64,000 nucleotides of DNA from an uncultured Sphingomonadaceae bacterium (GCA_903871605.1 CAIQHF010000005.1:90515-154514); one strand, 5' to 3'. Counted from the stretch's first letter, positions 8,119 to 16,893 are shown. Notes: generated from the sequence alone by a model not told the origin. Program-made: numbers and translations.

Positions 8119-9323
8119 GCCGGGATGCTCGCGGGCGCTTGGCCCAGCAACGCATCGATCGCAGCCGCGCCCACGCCCGCTTCGGCCAGGATATCCCGGC
8201 TGTCGGCACCGAGCGCGGGACCGGGATCTCCGATCGCGCCGGGCGTCGCCGAAAATCGCGTCGGGATGCCGGGAAAGCGGAGCGTCCCGAACTCGCTGTC
8301 GCGTTCTTCCCAGAAGCCGGTCGCCTCGAGATGGGGATCGTGGAGCAGATCGCTGGTGCTGGCGATCTGCATCGCAGGCACCTCAGCCTGCCGAAAAAGC
8401 TCGACCCAATCGGCGGTGGTGCGCTCCTCCATCACGTCGGCGAGCTTGGCGAGCACAACGCCGATATTCTCGGTGCGGCTGCGCATCGTCGCGAACATCG
8501 GATCGCGCGTCCATTCCGGATTGCCGAGCGCGGCGAAGAAGTTGCGCCAATGCTTGTCGTTGTAGATCATCACCCCGATGAAGCCGTCTTTGGTCTTGTA
8601 GGGGCGGCGCGCGGCCGCGGTGACGCGCGGATATTCGGGCGGCCCCAGCGGCGGATCGAACAGCGAACCGCACAGATGCTCGATCATCGTGAAGGATACG
8701 AGCGTCTCGAACATCGGAACCTCAATCTCCTGTCCCGTGCCGGTGTTGGCGCGGCTGAACAGCGCGGCCATGATCGCATAGGCGCCGGTCAGCCCTGCGA
8801 CCTTGTCGGCAACGACGGTGCCGAGATAGGTCGGCTGTCCGCCCGACAGCCGCGCCTGCAGATCGACGAGGCCGGAGGCTGCCTGCACGATGTCGTCATA
8901 GGCGGGATAGTCGCGATAGGGGCCGGAGCGCGCGAAGCCGTAGAGGTTGCAATAGACCAGCCGGGGATTGGCGGCGCGCAGCGACTCGTAATCGAGGCCC
9001 AGCCGCTTGATCGCGCCAGGCCGCATCGAATGGACGAACACGTCCGCCCCCGCGATCAGCGTTAGCAGCGCGTCGCGCGCGGCCGGCTGCTTGAGGTCCA
9101 GTGCGAGGCTGCGCTTGCCGCGGTTGACGTTGAGGAACATGCCGCCCCGGCGGGGGTCGGGCCCGGGCGGCAGATAGCGGGTGGTATCGCCGTCGGGGCT
9201 TTCGACCTTGATCACGTCGGCACCGAGATCGGCCATGATCTGGGTCGCATAGGGACCCATCAGCACGCTGGTGAGATCGATCACGCGGACGCCGGCGAGC
9301 GGCCCCTGAAGCTTGCCGCTCAT
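8115..9323 (-). CDS. Type III (CaiB/BaiF) CoA-transferase
   Basis: A 402-residue family III CoA-transferase, with 'LTSVLMGPYATQIMADLG' and 'ADVIKVESPDGD' at the N-terminus and the active-site Asp in 'YPAYDDIVQAASG'. It would move CoA between an acyl-CoA donor and the pathway acid. I chose the ATG at 9323 (MSGKLQ); the frame opens further upstream, at 9359, but those residues are unlike the family. First gene of the leftward CoA-transferase/DUF35/thiolase operon, divergent from ThuA; no cluster operator is seen in that gap. Confidence 0.88.
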   Translation of the reverse strand: MSGKLQGPLAGVRVIDLTSVLMGPYATQIMADLGADVIKVESPDGDTTRYLPPGPDPRRGGMFLNVNRGKRSLALDLKQPAARDALLTLIAGADVFVHSMRPGAIKRLGLDYESLRAANPRLVYCNLYGFARSGPYRDYPAYDDIVQAASGLVDLQARLSGGQPTYLGTVVADKVAGLTGAYAIMAALFSRANTGTGQEIEVPMFETLVSFTMIEHLCGSLFDPPLGPPEYPRVTAAARRPYKTKDGFIGVMIYNDKHWRNFFAALGNPEWTRDPMFATMRSRTENIGVVLAKLADVMEERTTADWVELFRQAEVPAMQIASTSDLLHDPHLEATGFWEERDSEFGTLRFPGIPTRFSATPGAIGDPGPALGADSRDILAEAGVGAAAIDALLGQAPASIPA

Positions 9324-9394
9324 GCTCCGATCCCTATTGCCAGCGCGATCGGAGCGCATAGCCTCACGCGCATACGCACGGGAGAGGGCAGGAC

Positions 9395-10123
9395 ATGCGG
9401 GTTCATCTGATCGCGGCCGGAAAGTTTCACGATATCGACTTCGCGCGACTGGAACTGCTGAAACTGCTCGCCGAGCACGCCGACATCCGAACCTCCTGCG
9501 CTTCCGATTATGCCGATACGGCGAGCCTCGCCGTCGCCGACCTGCTGATCACCTACACCTGCGATCTCGTCCCCGATCAGCTCGGCACAGATGCGCTGGC
9601 CGCCTTTCTCGCGCGCGGCGGGCGCTGGCTGGCCCTCCACGGCACCAACTCGATCCTGCGCTTCGGCGAGGACGGGGTCGTCGACACGCCGGACGAGGCG
9701 CCCATATTCACCGGGCTGCTCGGCACCCGTTTCGGCGGCCACCCGCCGATCGCGCCCTTCAAGGTCATGGTCACCAAGGCCCATCCGCTGACGGACGGGC
9801 TGCGCGACTTCCGCGTCGAGGACGAACTTTATCTGACGCACCGCACCGGCGACATCGACGTGCTGCTGCACACCCGCTTTTCCGGGCAGTGCCCCGAATT
9901 CGGATCGGCGCAGTGGGACGAGGACGAGGTGCCCGTGCTCTACGAGCGCCGCGTCGGCGCGGGCGCCGTCCTGTATCTCACGCTCGGCCATTGCCGCGGC
10001 CATTACGATCTGCGGCCGGTCGCCGATTTCTGGCCGCATCCCCAGCGCTGCGCCTGGAACTATCCCGTATTCTACGAGCTGCTCCGCCGCGGCATACGCT
10101 GGGCCCGCCCTCAACCCGCGTGA
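9395..10123 (+). CDS. ThuA-domain protein
   Basis: A 242-residue ThuA-like (class I glutamine amidotransferase-like fold) protein. 'GRWLALHGTNSIL' and 'YLTLGHCRGHYDLRP' are the two conserved blocks. Family members occur with sugar and aromatic catabolism genes; the biochemical role is mostly unknown. Its end overlaps the convergent TetR gene by 13 bp. Confidence 0.75.
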   Translation: MRVHLIAAGKFHDIDFARLELLKLLAEHADIRTSCASDYADTASLAVADLLITYTCDLVPDQLGTDALAAFLARGGRWLALHGTNSILRFGEDGVVDTPDEAPIFTGLLGTRFGGHPPIAPFKVMVTKAHPLTDGLRDFRVEDELYLTHRTGDIDVLLHTRFSGQCPEFGSAQWDEDEVPVLYERRVGAGAVLYLTLGHCRGHYDLRPVADFWPHPQRCAWNYPVFYELLRRGIRWARPQPA

Positions 10124-10782
10124 CCCTTGTGCATCGCGGGATTCATCTCGCGGATCTGCTTTTCGAGCAGGCACAGCATCGGCTCGACCATCGCCTCATC
10201 CATCGCGCCGGTCAGCAGGTTGATCGCCATCCCCTCGAGCAGCGTCTGCGACAGCGTCATCGCGACGTTGAATCCCACGATGTCGTCCTGCCATTCCGGA
10301 AACAGCGCGACCGCCTGGGAGTTGAACCTGTCGCGAAACTCCACCTGGAGGGGCTGGAGAATTCGCGCCAACTCAGGATGCGTGCGCGCCGCGAGAGCCA
10401 ATTCGTGGAAGGCGACGAATGCCGGCTTCTGGAGCTGGCGCCATTGCGTGCGGACCAGCGCGGTCGTGTCGTGGTTATCGGTGTCGGCAGCGCGGCGAAA
10501 GGCGCGGAGACGCTTCTCGTGAAGCTCGACGATCGCGGCCTTGATCAGGGCCTGTCCATTCTCGAAGTGATGGAGCATCGCGCCGCGCGACAGGCCGGCC
10601 TCGGCCGCCACCTGCGGGGTCGTCGTATTGGCATAGCCGACCTTGACGATGCACCGGATCGTCGCGTCGATCAGCCGTGCACGGGTTTGCGCGCTTTTCA
10701 GCGACTGTTGTGTCTGCCCGCCGGCTCCCCGCTCCCGAGGTTGGCGGGCCGGCGTGCCCGATCGGACTGCTGCTAGGGCCAT
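10111..10782 (-). CDS. TetR-family transcriptional regulator of the catabolic cluster
   Basis: A 223-residue TetR protein. A basic extension is followed by the DNA-binding domain with helix-turn-helix 'VAAEAGLSRGAMLHHFENG' around residues 57-75, then a C-terminal ligand-binding domain. AAGGAG at 10788-10793 supports the start. A near-perfect palindrome lies 7 bp upstream of that ribosome site (10800-10817) and recurs in the other divergent promoters of the cluster. The regulator therefore probably represses itself and the catabolic operons and is released by a pathway CoA-ester or substrate. Target assignment is inference. Confidence 0.9.
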   Translation of the reverse strand: MALAAVRSGTPARQPRERGAGGQTQQSLKSAQTRARLIDATIRCIVKVGYANTTTPQVAAEAGLSRGAMLHHFENGQALIKAAIVELHEKRLRAFRRAADTDNHDTTALVRTQWRQLQKPAFVAFHELALAARTHPELARILQPLQVEFRDRFNSQAVALFPEWQDDIVGFNVAMTLSQTLLEGMAINLLTGAMDEAMVEPMLCLLEKQIREMNPAMHKGHAG

Positions 10783-10799
10783 CGAAGCTCCTTACTCAA

Positions 10800-10817
10800 A
10801 AACATGCATGTTTGTTT
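10800..10817 (+). promoter_or_regulatory. Operator site B, tetR promoter (predicted)
   Basis: AAACATGCATGTTTGTTT. The core AAACATGCATGTTT (10800-10813) is a perfect 14-bp palindrome. It is 18 bp upstream of the tetR start codon, suitable for autorepression. It shares 12 fixed positions with four other sites in the cluster. Confidence 0.8.
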
Positions 10818-10904
10818 TTCGTGCCGCCTGTCAAGCGGTATCGCGCGTGCTGCATAGCACGATGATCTGCAACGGGTCTGCCCTCTGCAGCTACCACATA
10901 AAAA

Positions 10905-10922
10905 AAACATACATGCTTGTTT
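10905..10922 (+). promoter_or_regulatory. Operator site C, SDR/Rieske/E1-E2 operon promoter (predicted)
   Basis: AAACATACATGCTTGTTT shows full dyad symmetry AAACA-N2-CATG-N2-TGTTT. It lies 87 bp upstream of the SDR start and about 100 bp from site B in the same divergent region, after an A-rich run. Confidence 0.8.
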
Positions 10923-11008
10923 CATGCTTGCCGATCGTCCAAGACAGGTTCAGACAGCGAGTCGATACGGGGAGGGCATCGCCCCCCGGTACGCGGAGGG
11001 AGAGAAGC

Positions 11009-11770
11009 GTGGATCTCGGGCTTCAGGGCAAGAAAGCGATCATCGTCGGGGCAGCGCGCGGTATCGGCATGGCCGTCGCCGAGACGCTGGCGCGCGAGGG
11101 TTGCGATCTCGCCATCACGGCCCGGTCGGAGGATGGCGTGAAGGACGCCGTCGCCAGCCTGAAGCGCTACGGCACGAAGGTCGTCGGCAAGGCCGCCAAC
11201 GTCAAGAAGGCCGACGACTACAAGGCCTGGCTCGCCTGGGCGGTCGAGGCGCTCGGCGGCTGCGACGTCCTGATCCCGATCAGCTCGGCCGGGGGCGGCA
11301 TGGGCAGCGAGAAATACTGGCAGAACGCCTTCGATGTCGACGTGATGGGTCCGGTCCGCGCGGTCGAGGCGGTGCTTCCGACGATGACCGAGCAGAAATC
11401 CGGATCGATCATCCTCATCGCCACGACCTCTGCAGGCGAAGCGATGGGTGGCCCGCAGGCCTACAACGCGATGAAGGCCTCGCTGATCACTTGGGGCAAG
11501 CAACTCGCCCTGTTCCACGGCAAGGACGGCATCCGCGTCAACATCGTGTCCCCAGGCCCGATCGAGTTTGAGGGCGGCAATTGGGACATGATCAAGGGAA
11601 CGATGGAGAAGTTCTACCAGTCGCAGCTCTGCCAGCAGCCGAGCGGGCGGCTGGGCACGCCCGAGGAGGTCGCACGGTGCATCGTGTTCCTCGCCAGCCC
11701 CGCGGCGAGCTGGTGCAACGGATCGCATCTGGTCGTCGACGGCGGCTTCACCAACCGGACGCATTTCTGA
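11009..11770 (+). CDS. Short-chain dehydrogenase/reductase
   Basis: A 253-residue classical SDR with cofactor motif 'GAARGIG' (residues about 13-19), catalytic Ser in 'ATTSAGEAMG' and 'YNAMK' (Tyr and Lys). It ends with 'SHLVVDGGFTNRTHF'. The GTG at 11009 is chosen because the protein then begins at the usual distance from the Rossmann motif and GGAGGGAG lies 6 bp upstream. It likely oxidises a cis-diol or hydroxy group produced by the Rieske enzyme encoded next (13 bp downstream). First gene of the operon behind operator C. Confidence 0.9.
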   Translation: MDLGLQGKKAIIVGAARGIGMAVAETLAREGCDLAITARSEDGVKDAVASLKRYGTKVVGKAANVKKADDYKAWLAWAVEALGGCDVLIPISSAGGGMGSEKYWQNAFDVDVMGPVRAVEAVLPTMTEQKSGSIILIATTSAGEAMGGPQAYNAMKASLITWGKQLALFHGKDGIRVNIVSPGPIEFEGGNWDMIKGTMEKFYQSQLCQQPSGRLGTPEEVARCIVFLASPAASWCNGSHLVVDGGFTNRTHF

Positions 11771-11783
11771 GGGTCGATCTGCG

Positions 11784-13115
11784 ATGGACGTGAAGCGCCA
11801 TGTCGACGTGATTCGGGTCAATCCGCAGGACTGGCCGAACGGCACGCCCGCCTGGAAGGCCGAGGACCCCGATCTCGGCCACGATATCATTCCTGCAGCG
11901 CGCTACACGTCCGCCGAGTTCATGAAGCTCGAATGGGAGCGGATCTGGACCAAGGTGTGGCTGCTCGGCGGCCGATCCGACGATCTGAAGGAGCCCGGCG
12001 ACTATATCTGCACCGACATCGGCAAGGAAAGCGTGCTGATCGTCCGCCAGCAGGACGGATCGGTGCGCGCCTTCCCCAATATCTGCCTGCACCGCGGCAA
12101 CAAGCTGCGACCGGAAGGGCTCGGCAACGTCGAAAAGTTCCAGTGCATGTACCATCACTGGGCCTATGGCCTGGATGGCGCGATCGAGCGTATCCCCGAT
12201 CTGGACACGTTTCCGCAGGGTGGTCCTCCGGGCATGCGCCTGCCGAGCTATCCCTGCGCCGAATGGGGCCATTTCGTCTGGTTCTCGCTCAATCCGGATG
12301 TCGAACCGCTGGCCGATTTCCTGGCCCCCATGCCGCAGCATCTCGATCCCTATCATTTCGAGCGGATGGCTTGGACGCGTGACATCACGGTCGAGTGGGA
12401 TTGCAACTGGAAGGCGAGCGTCGACGCGTTCAGCGAGGTGTATCACGTCCAGGGCATCCACCCGCAGCTGCAATGGTATCTCGACGACACCAACGCCCAG
12501 ATCGACGTCTATGAGCGTCACAGCCGCTATCTCGTGCCGTTCGCGAGCATCTCGGGCCGCGTTGCCCTGCCGTCTGCAATCCCGCCGGCGATCTACGAGA
12601 TCATGGTCAAGGCAGGCATGGACCCGGCCGATTATGACGGCCGGATCAGCGACATCCGTCGCGACGTCCAGCTATTCAAGCGGCAGCACGGCGCCGAACA
12701 GGGCAAGGATTATTCCGAGCTCAACGACGATCAGCTGACCGACGACTATCACTACACGATCTTCCCGAACGTCTCGCTGAACGTCCACGCGGACGACGTG
12801 ATGATGTTCCGCCAGCGCCCGCATCCGAGCGATCCGGACAAGATGCTCTACGACATCTGGATGTTCGAGCTGATGCCGGACGGCGAGGAATGGCCCGAGC
12901 GGCCGAAGCACAAGCGTTTCAAGCATGGCGACCGCTCGATCGGGCAGGTGCTCGATCAGGATGCCTTCAATCTGCCGACGGTGCAGAAAGGCATGCATTC
13001 GGACAGTTTCAAGGGCCTGTGGGTCGGCGATCAGGAGCTGCGCATCCGGCATTTCCACAAGGTGTTGGACGATTACATCTATGGCCCCGGTGCCAAAACG
13101 CCGGCCGACCTGTGA
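11784..13115 (+). CDS. Rieske non-haem iron oxygenase, alpha subunit (2 of 3)
   Basis: A 443-residue large subunit. Rieske ligands are 'CLH' and 'CMYH'; the mononuclear iron motif is 'CNWKASVDAFSEVYHVQGIH'. It resembles the third oxygenase (21666) more than the first: both have 'IHPQ' after the iron site and a late 'FPN...HPDD/HPSD' segment. It lies between the SDR and the TPP-dependent E1alpha gene, with the stop abutting the E1alpha ribosome site. The gene order suggests hydroxylation, then alcohol oxidation, then C-C cleavage. Confidence 0.9.
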   Translation: MDVKRHVDVIRVNPQDWPNGTPAWKAEDPDLGHDIIPAARYTSAEFMKLEWERIWTKVWLLGGRSDDLKEPGDYICTDIGKESVLIVRQQDGSVRAFPNICLHRGNKLRPEGLGNVEKFQCMYHHWAYGLDGAIERIPDLDTFPQGGPPGMRLPSYPCAEWGHFVWFSLNPDVEPLADFLAPMPQHLDPYHFERMAWTRDITVEWDCNWKASVDAFSEVYHVQGIHPQLQWYLDDTNAQIDVYERHSRYLVPFASISGRVALPSAIPPAIYEIMVKAGMDPADYDGRISDIRRDVQLFKRQHGAEQGKDYSELNDDQLTDDYHYTIFPNVSLNVHADDVMMFRQRPHPSDPDKMLYDIWMFELMPDGEEWPERPKHKRFKHGDRSIGQVLDQDAFNLPTVQKGMHSDSFKGLWVGDQELRIRHFHKVLDDYIYGPGAKTPADL

Positions 13116-13126
13116 AGGACGTTTGG

Positions 13127-14101
13127 ATGCAGTTCAGCCGAGACGACCTCGTCGGCGCCTATCGCCGCATGAAGACCATCCGCGCCTTCGAGGAACGGCT
13201 GCACGACGAGATCAAGACCGGCGAGATAGCGGGCTTCACGCATCTCTATGCCGGCCAGGAGGCGGCGGCCGTCGGCGTGTGCGATCATCTCACCATCGAG
13301 GACATGATCGTTTCCACCCATCGCGGCCATGGCCACTGCATCGCAAAGGGCTGCGACGTGAAGGGCATGATGCTCGAGATCTACGGCCGCGGCGGCGGCC
13401 TGTGCAAGGGCCGCGGAGGCTCGATGCACATCGCCGATCTCTCCGTGGGAATGCTGGGTGCCAACGGCATCGTCGGCGGCGGCGCGCCCCAGGCGGTCGG
13501 CGCGGCGATGGCCGCCAAGCTCGATCGCAAGGGCCGGGTCGCCATCGCCTTTTCGGGCGACGGCGCGTGCAACCAGGGCACGACGTTCGAGGCGATGAAC
13601 ATGGCGGTCGTCACCAAAGTGCCCGCGATCTTCGTGTTCGAGAACAACCATTATTCCGAGCACACCGGCGTCGATTATGCGGTCGGCACCAACAAGGACA
13701 TCGCCAGTCGCGCCGAGGCCTTCGGCATGAAGGTATGGCGCGCCAATGGCTGCGACTATTTCGACACCTACGAGACGATGCGCGCGTTGCTCGACTATGT
13801 TCGCGCGGGCAATGGCCCGGCGGCGATCGAGCTGGATACCGAGCGCTTCTACGGCCATTTCGAGGGCGACCCGCAGCGCTATCGCGGCAACGGCGAGCTC
13901 GACCGAATCCGCGACGAGCGCGATTGCCTCGCGGCGTTCCGCACACGGGTGTTCGACGCCAAGCTGATCGATCCCACCATGCTCGACGCGGTCGACACCG
14001 AGGTGGCGACGCTGATCGATGCCGCCGTCGCCGAAGCGCGCGCCGCGCCGCCGCCTGATCCGGCAACCGTCGCCGAAGATGTCTATGTCGACTATGTTTG
14101 A
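13127..14101 (+). CDS. 2-oxoacid/acetoin dehydrogenase-type E1 component, alpha subunit
   Basis: A 324-residue TPP-dependent E1alpha. The TPP motif 'GDGACNQGTTFEAMNMA' with downstream 'VFENN' is intact, and 'HRGHGHCIAKG' and 'GRGGSMHI' are present. The ATG at 13127 is preferred over the GTG at 13112 because AAGGA at 13115 is 7 bp upstream. It pairs with the following beta subunit. Such E1 enzymes decarboxylate 2-oxo acids or cleave acetoin-like ketols and transfer the acyl group to lipoyl-E2. The length and the 'CKGRGGSMH' block fit the acetoin dehydrogenase/PdhA group; the substrate here is unknown. Confidence 0.9.
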   Translation: MQFSRDDLVGAYRRMKTIRAFEERLHDEIKTGEIAGFTHLYAGQEAAAVGVCDHLTIEDMIVSTHRGHGHCIAKGCDVKGMMLEIYGRGGGLCKGRGGSMHIADLSVGMLGANGIVGGGAPQAVGAAMAAKLDRKGRVAIAFSGDGACNQGTTFEAMNMAVVTKVPAIFVFENNHYSEHTGVDYAVGTNKDIASRAEAFGMKVWRANGCDYFDTYETMRALLDYVRAGNGPAAIELDTERFYGHFEGDPQRYRGNGELDRIRDERDCLAAFRTRVFDAKLIDPTMLDAVDTEVATLIDAAVAEARAAPPPDPATVAEDVYVDYV

Positions 14102-14115
14102 GGAGCGCCGCTGAC

Positions 14116-15126
14116 ATGGCCGTGATGACCATCCGCGACGCGATCGTCTCCACGCTCCACTCGGAAATGGAGCGCGATCCCGACATCATTCTGCTGGGCG
14201 AGGACGTCGTTGGCGGCAACGGCACCGCTGGCGGCCCCGAGGCGATCGGCGGCATCTGGGGAACGTCCGGCGGTCTGTTCGCCAAGTTCGGGCCGGATCG
14301 CGTGATCGACACGCCGATCTCCGAAAGCGCCATCGTCGGCGCGGCGGCGGGTGCGGCACTGGCCGGAAAGCGCCCGGTCGCCGAGCTGATGTTCGCGGAT
14401 TTCGTGGGCGTCAGCCTCGACCAGATCTGGAACCAGATCGCCAAATTCCGCTACATGTTCGGCGGCAAGACGCGCTGCCCCGCGGTCGTGCGCCTCGTCT
14501 ACGGCGCCGGCATGCAGACCGCCGCGCAGCACAGCCAGTCGGTCTATGCGATGCTCACCGCCATGCCGGGCCTCAAATGCGTACTCCCGACCACGCCGGC
14601 CGACGCCAAGGGCCTGCTGACCGAGGCGCTGCGCGGCGACGATCCGGTCATGTATTTCGAGCATAAGGCGCTCTACGGCGTGAAGGGCGAGGTGCCCGAC
14701 GGCGAGCATCGCCAGCGCTTCGGTGAGGCACGCATGGTGCGCGAGGGTGGCGACGTCACGATCGTCGCCTGCGGCCGGATGGTGACCTTCTCCGAAAAGG
14801 CCTGCGACAAATTGGAGGCGGACGGCATCGGTGCCGATCTGATCGACCTGCGCACCACCAGCCCGCTCGACGAGGAGGCGATCCTCGATTCGGTCGAGGC
14901 GACCGGGCGACTGGTGGTCGTGGATGAAAGCCCGCCCCGATGCAGCCTCGCCGCCGATATTGCGGCACTTGTCACTACAAAGGCATTCACCAGCCTCAAG
15001 GCGCCGCCCGAACTGGTGACGGGCCCGCATAGCCCGATCCCGTTCGCGCGCGAACTCGAACGTGCCTGGGTGCCGTCACCGCAGAAGATCGAGGCCGCGG
15101 TGCGCCGCGCCCTCGCTTTCCGCTAA
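14116..15126 (+). CDS. 2-oxoacid/acetoin dehydrogenase-type E1 component, beta subunit
   Basis: A 336-residue transketolase-like E1beta, with 'GEDVVGGNGTAGGPEAIGG', 'DTPISESAIVGAAAGAA' and a C-terminal transketolase domain ('DLIDLRTTSPLDEEAILDSV'). It forms the heterotetrameric E1 with the upstream gene. AGGAG at 14101 overlaps the alpha stop, showing coupling. The next gene, E2, starts 10 bp downstream. The operon has no lipoamide dehydrogenase (E3), so it must borrow one. Confidence 0.9.
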   Translation: MAVMTIRDAIVSTLHSEMERDPDIILLGEDVVGGNGTAGGPEAIGGIWGTSGGLFAKFGPDRVIDTPISESAIVGAAAGAALAGKRPVAELMFADFVGVSLDQIWNQIAKFRYMFGGKTRCPAVVRLVYGAGMQTAAQHSQSVYAMLTAMPGLKCVLPTTPADAKGLLTEALRGDDPVMYFEHKALYGVKGEVPDGEHRQRFGEARMVREGGDVTIVACGRMVTFSEKACDKLEADGIGADLIDLRTTSPLDEEAILDSVEATGRLVVVDESPPRCSLAADIAALVTTKAFTSLKAPPELVTGPHSPIPFARELERAWVPSPQKIEAAVRRALAFR

Positions 15127-15136
15127 GGCGCGAGCG

Positions 15137-16546
15137 ATGGCGAAACTCAAGGCCTTCACCATGCCCAAATGGGGCATCGAGATGAGCGAAGGCACGATTG
15201 CCGAGTGGCTGGTGGCGGAGAATGCGCCGTTCACCAAGGGCACGCTTCTCGCCCTGATCGAGACTGACAAGATCACCAACGAGGTCGAGGCCGACGCCGA
15301 CGGGCGACTCGTGCGGCTGATCGCCGAGGCCGGCCAGACTTTTCCGGTCGGCGCTCTGCTCGCCATATTGTCGGACGGCAGCGAGGCCCAGCCCGCCGAG
15401 ATCGACGCGGTCGTCGCCGGGTTCAAGGCATCCGACACCGGCTTCGGCCCGGATGGCGATGACGAGGCGTCGGCGGCGCCATCGGTCGGCACGGCCCCCG
15501 CCGTGGCGCCACGGACGGTTCCGGATGGCGTGTCGATCAGTCCTGTCGCATGGGCAAAGGCGCAGGCCGGCGGGATCGATCCGTCGCATGTCGCCGGGAC
15601 GGGGCGGAACGGCCGGATCACCGCGCAGGACATCGACCAGGCAACCCGCCCGGCAATCTCGCCGACGTTGGTCGGCGCGTTGCCGCAATCGGTCAGTACG
15701 GCATTCGCGACGCCGATGGCCAAGCGGCTCTCAACGATCCACGGCGTGGCGCTGGAGGGCATCGCCGGGAGTGGCCCGCGCGGCCGGATCCGCAAGGCCG
15801 ACGTAATCGCGGCAATCCCAGCGCCCGTATCCGAGCAAGCGCCACCCGTCGTCGCTGCGTCGAGCGCCATCCCCCCGTCGGGCACGGTCGATGTCGTGCC
15901 GATGACCTCGATGCGCCGGACGATCGCGCGGCGATTGACCGAAGCCAAGCAGCAGATCCCGCACTTCTACGTGCGGCGCCGCGTCCGCGCCGATCGACTG
16001 CTGGCGCTGCGCGGCGCCGTCCAGGTGCAAAAGCCCAGCGTCAACGATTACCTGATCCGCGCTTGTGCGCTGGCGCTGATGGAGGTGCCGCAGCTGAACA
16101 TCCAGGTGCATGGCACCGACGTTCATCACTTCGGCTCGGCCGACATCGCCGTCGCGGTCGCGACCGAGCGAGGACTGGTGACGCCGATCGTGACATCGGC
16201 CGACACGCGCAGCGTCAGCGGGATCTCCGCCGAGATGGCGGGCCTCGCCCAACGCGCGCGGACCGGAAAGCTCAAGACCGAGGAGTTCACCGGCGGCAGC
16301 TTCTCGCTCTCCAATCTCGGCGGGTTCGGCGTCGAGCAGTTCGACGCGATCATCAACCCGCCGCAGGGCGCGATTCTCGCGGTCGGCACGGCGCGACCCG
16401 AGCCGATCGACGATGCCGGTGCGATCCGCATCGTGCCGGTCCTGCATCTGTCGCTGTCGTGCGATCATCGCGCGATCGACGGCGCGGACGGTGGCCGCTT
16501 CATGGCCGCGCTGGCGAAGCTCATCGAGAATCCCGAACTACTTTAG
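15137..16546 (+). CDS. Dihydrolipoamide acyltransferase (E2) with two peripheral-subunit-binding domains
   Basis: A 469-residue E2. A single lipoyl domain (residues 1-80) carries Lys45 in 'ETDKIT'. There are two consecutive subunit-binding domains, about 134-166 ('GTGRNGRITAQDI') and about 180-214 ('GSGPRGRIRKADV'). The catalytic domain (about 235-469) has His444 and Asp448 in 'DHRAIDG'. It takes the acyl group from E1 and gives it to CoA. Two E1/E3-binding domains in one E2 is unusual and worth checking. Last gene of the operon; a hairpin follows at 16557. Confidence 0.9.
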   Translation: MAKLKAFTMPKWGIEMSEGTIAEWLVAENAPFTKGTLLALIETDKITNEVEADADGRLVRLIAEAGQTFPVGALLAILSDGSEAQPAEIDAVVAGFKASDTGFGPDGDDEASAAPSVGTAPAVAPRTVPDGVSISPVAWAKAQAGGIDPSHVAGTGRNGRITAQDIDQATRPAISPTLVGALPQSVSTAFATPMAKRLSTIHGVALEGIAGSGPRGRIRKADVIAAIPAPVSEQAPPVVAASSAIPPSGTVDVVPMTSMRRTIARRLTEAKQQIPHFYVRRRVRADRLLALRGAVQVQKPSVNDYLIRACALALMEVPQLNIQVHGTDVHHFGSADIAVAVATERGLVTPIVTSADTRSVSGISAEMAGLAQRARTGKLKTEEFTGGSFSLSNLGGFGVEQFDAIINPPQGAILAVGTARPEPIDDAGAIRIVPVLHLSLSCDHRAIDGADGGRFMAALAKLIENPELL

Positions 16547-16556
16547 GAACGGGGCA

Positions 16557-16587
16557 CGCCCGCCGGCAAAACCATCGCCGACGGGCG
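16557..16587. terminator. Hairpin between convergent operons
   Basis: CGCCCG-c-CGGC, loop AAAACCATC, GCCG-a-CGGGCG: a strong stem between the E2 stop and the convergent ABM gene. There is no clear U-tract on either strand, so it may be a bidirectional transcription end or an RNA-stabilising stem. Confidence 0.5.
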
Positions 16588-16596
16588 GCGCCGCCG

Positions 16597-16893
16597 TCAG
16601 CCGAGCGAGCGATAAAAGGCGATCTTCATCTCGCCATCGACGCAATCGAGGATCGGCGGCACCAACCGATCGTGAAAATCGATCTGCATATGATGATCGA
16701 AGGCAGCGTCGTTGCGGAAGGTGGCGACGATCTGGAAGACATCGGGGTCGTCGTCGGACCGGAACAGCTCGTAGACCAAGGCATCCGGCTCGCGTTCGAA
16801 CACCAGCCGCTTCAATTCCGCCTGCAGCGCGATCAGTTCGTCCGCCCGACCCGGCTTGGCACGCAGCTCGGCGATGAAGCTCTTGCCCGTCAT
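16597..16893 (-). CDS. ABM-domain (antibiotic biosynthesis monooxygenase-like) small protein 1
   Basis: A 98-residue dimeric alpha/beta-barrel type protein: 'SFIAELRAKPGRADELIALQ', 'YELFRSDDDPDVFQIVATF' and 'HHMQIDFHDRL'. The ABM family includes cofactor-free monooxygenases, haem-degrading enzymes and small lyases or chaperones. I chose the ATG at complement 16891-16893; it overlaps the ligase stop (ATGA). A second, related gene sits at the other end of the ligase. Confidence 0.8.
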   Translation of the reverse strand: MTGKSFIAELRAKPGRADELIALQAELKRLVFEREPDALVYELFRSDDDPDVFQIVATFRNDAAFDHHMQIDFHDRLVPPILDCVDGEMKIAFYRSLG

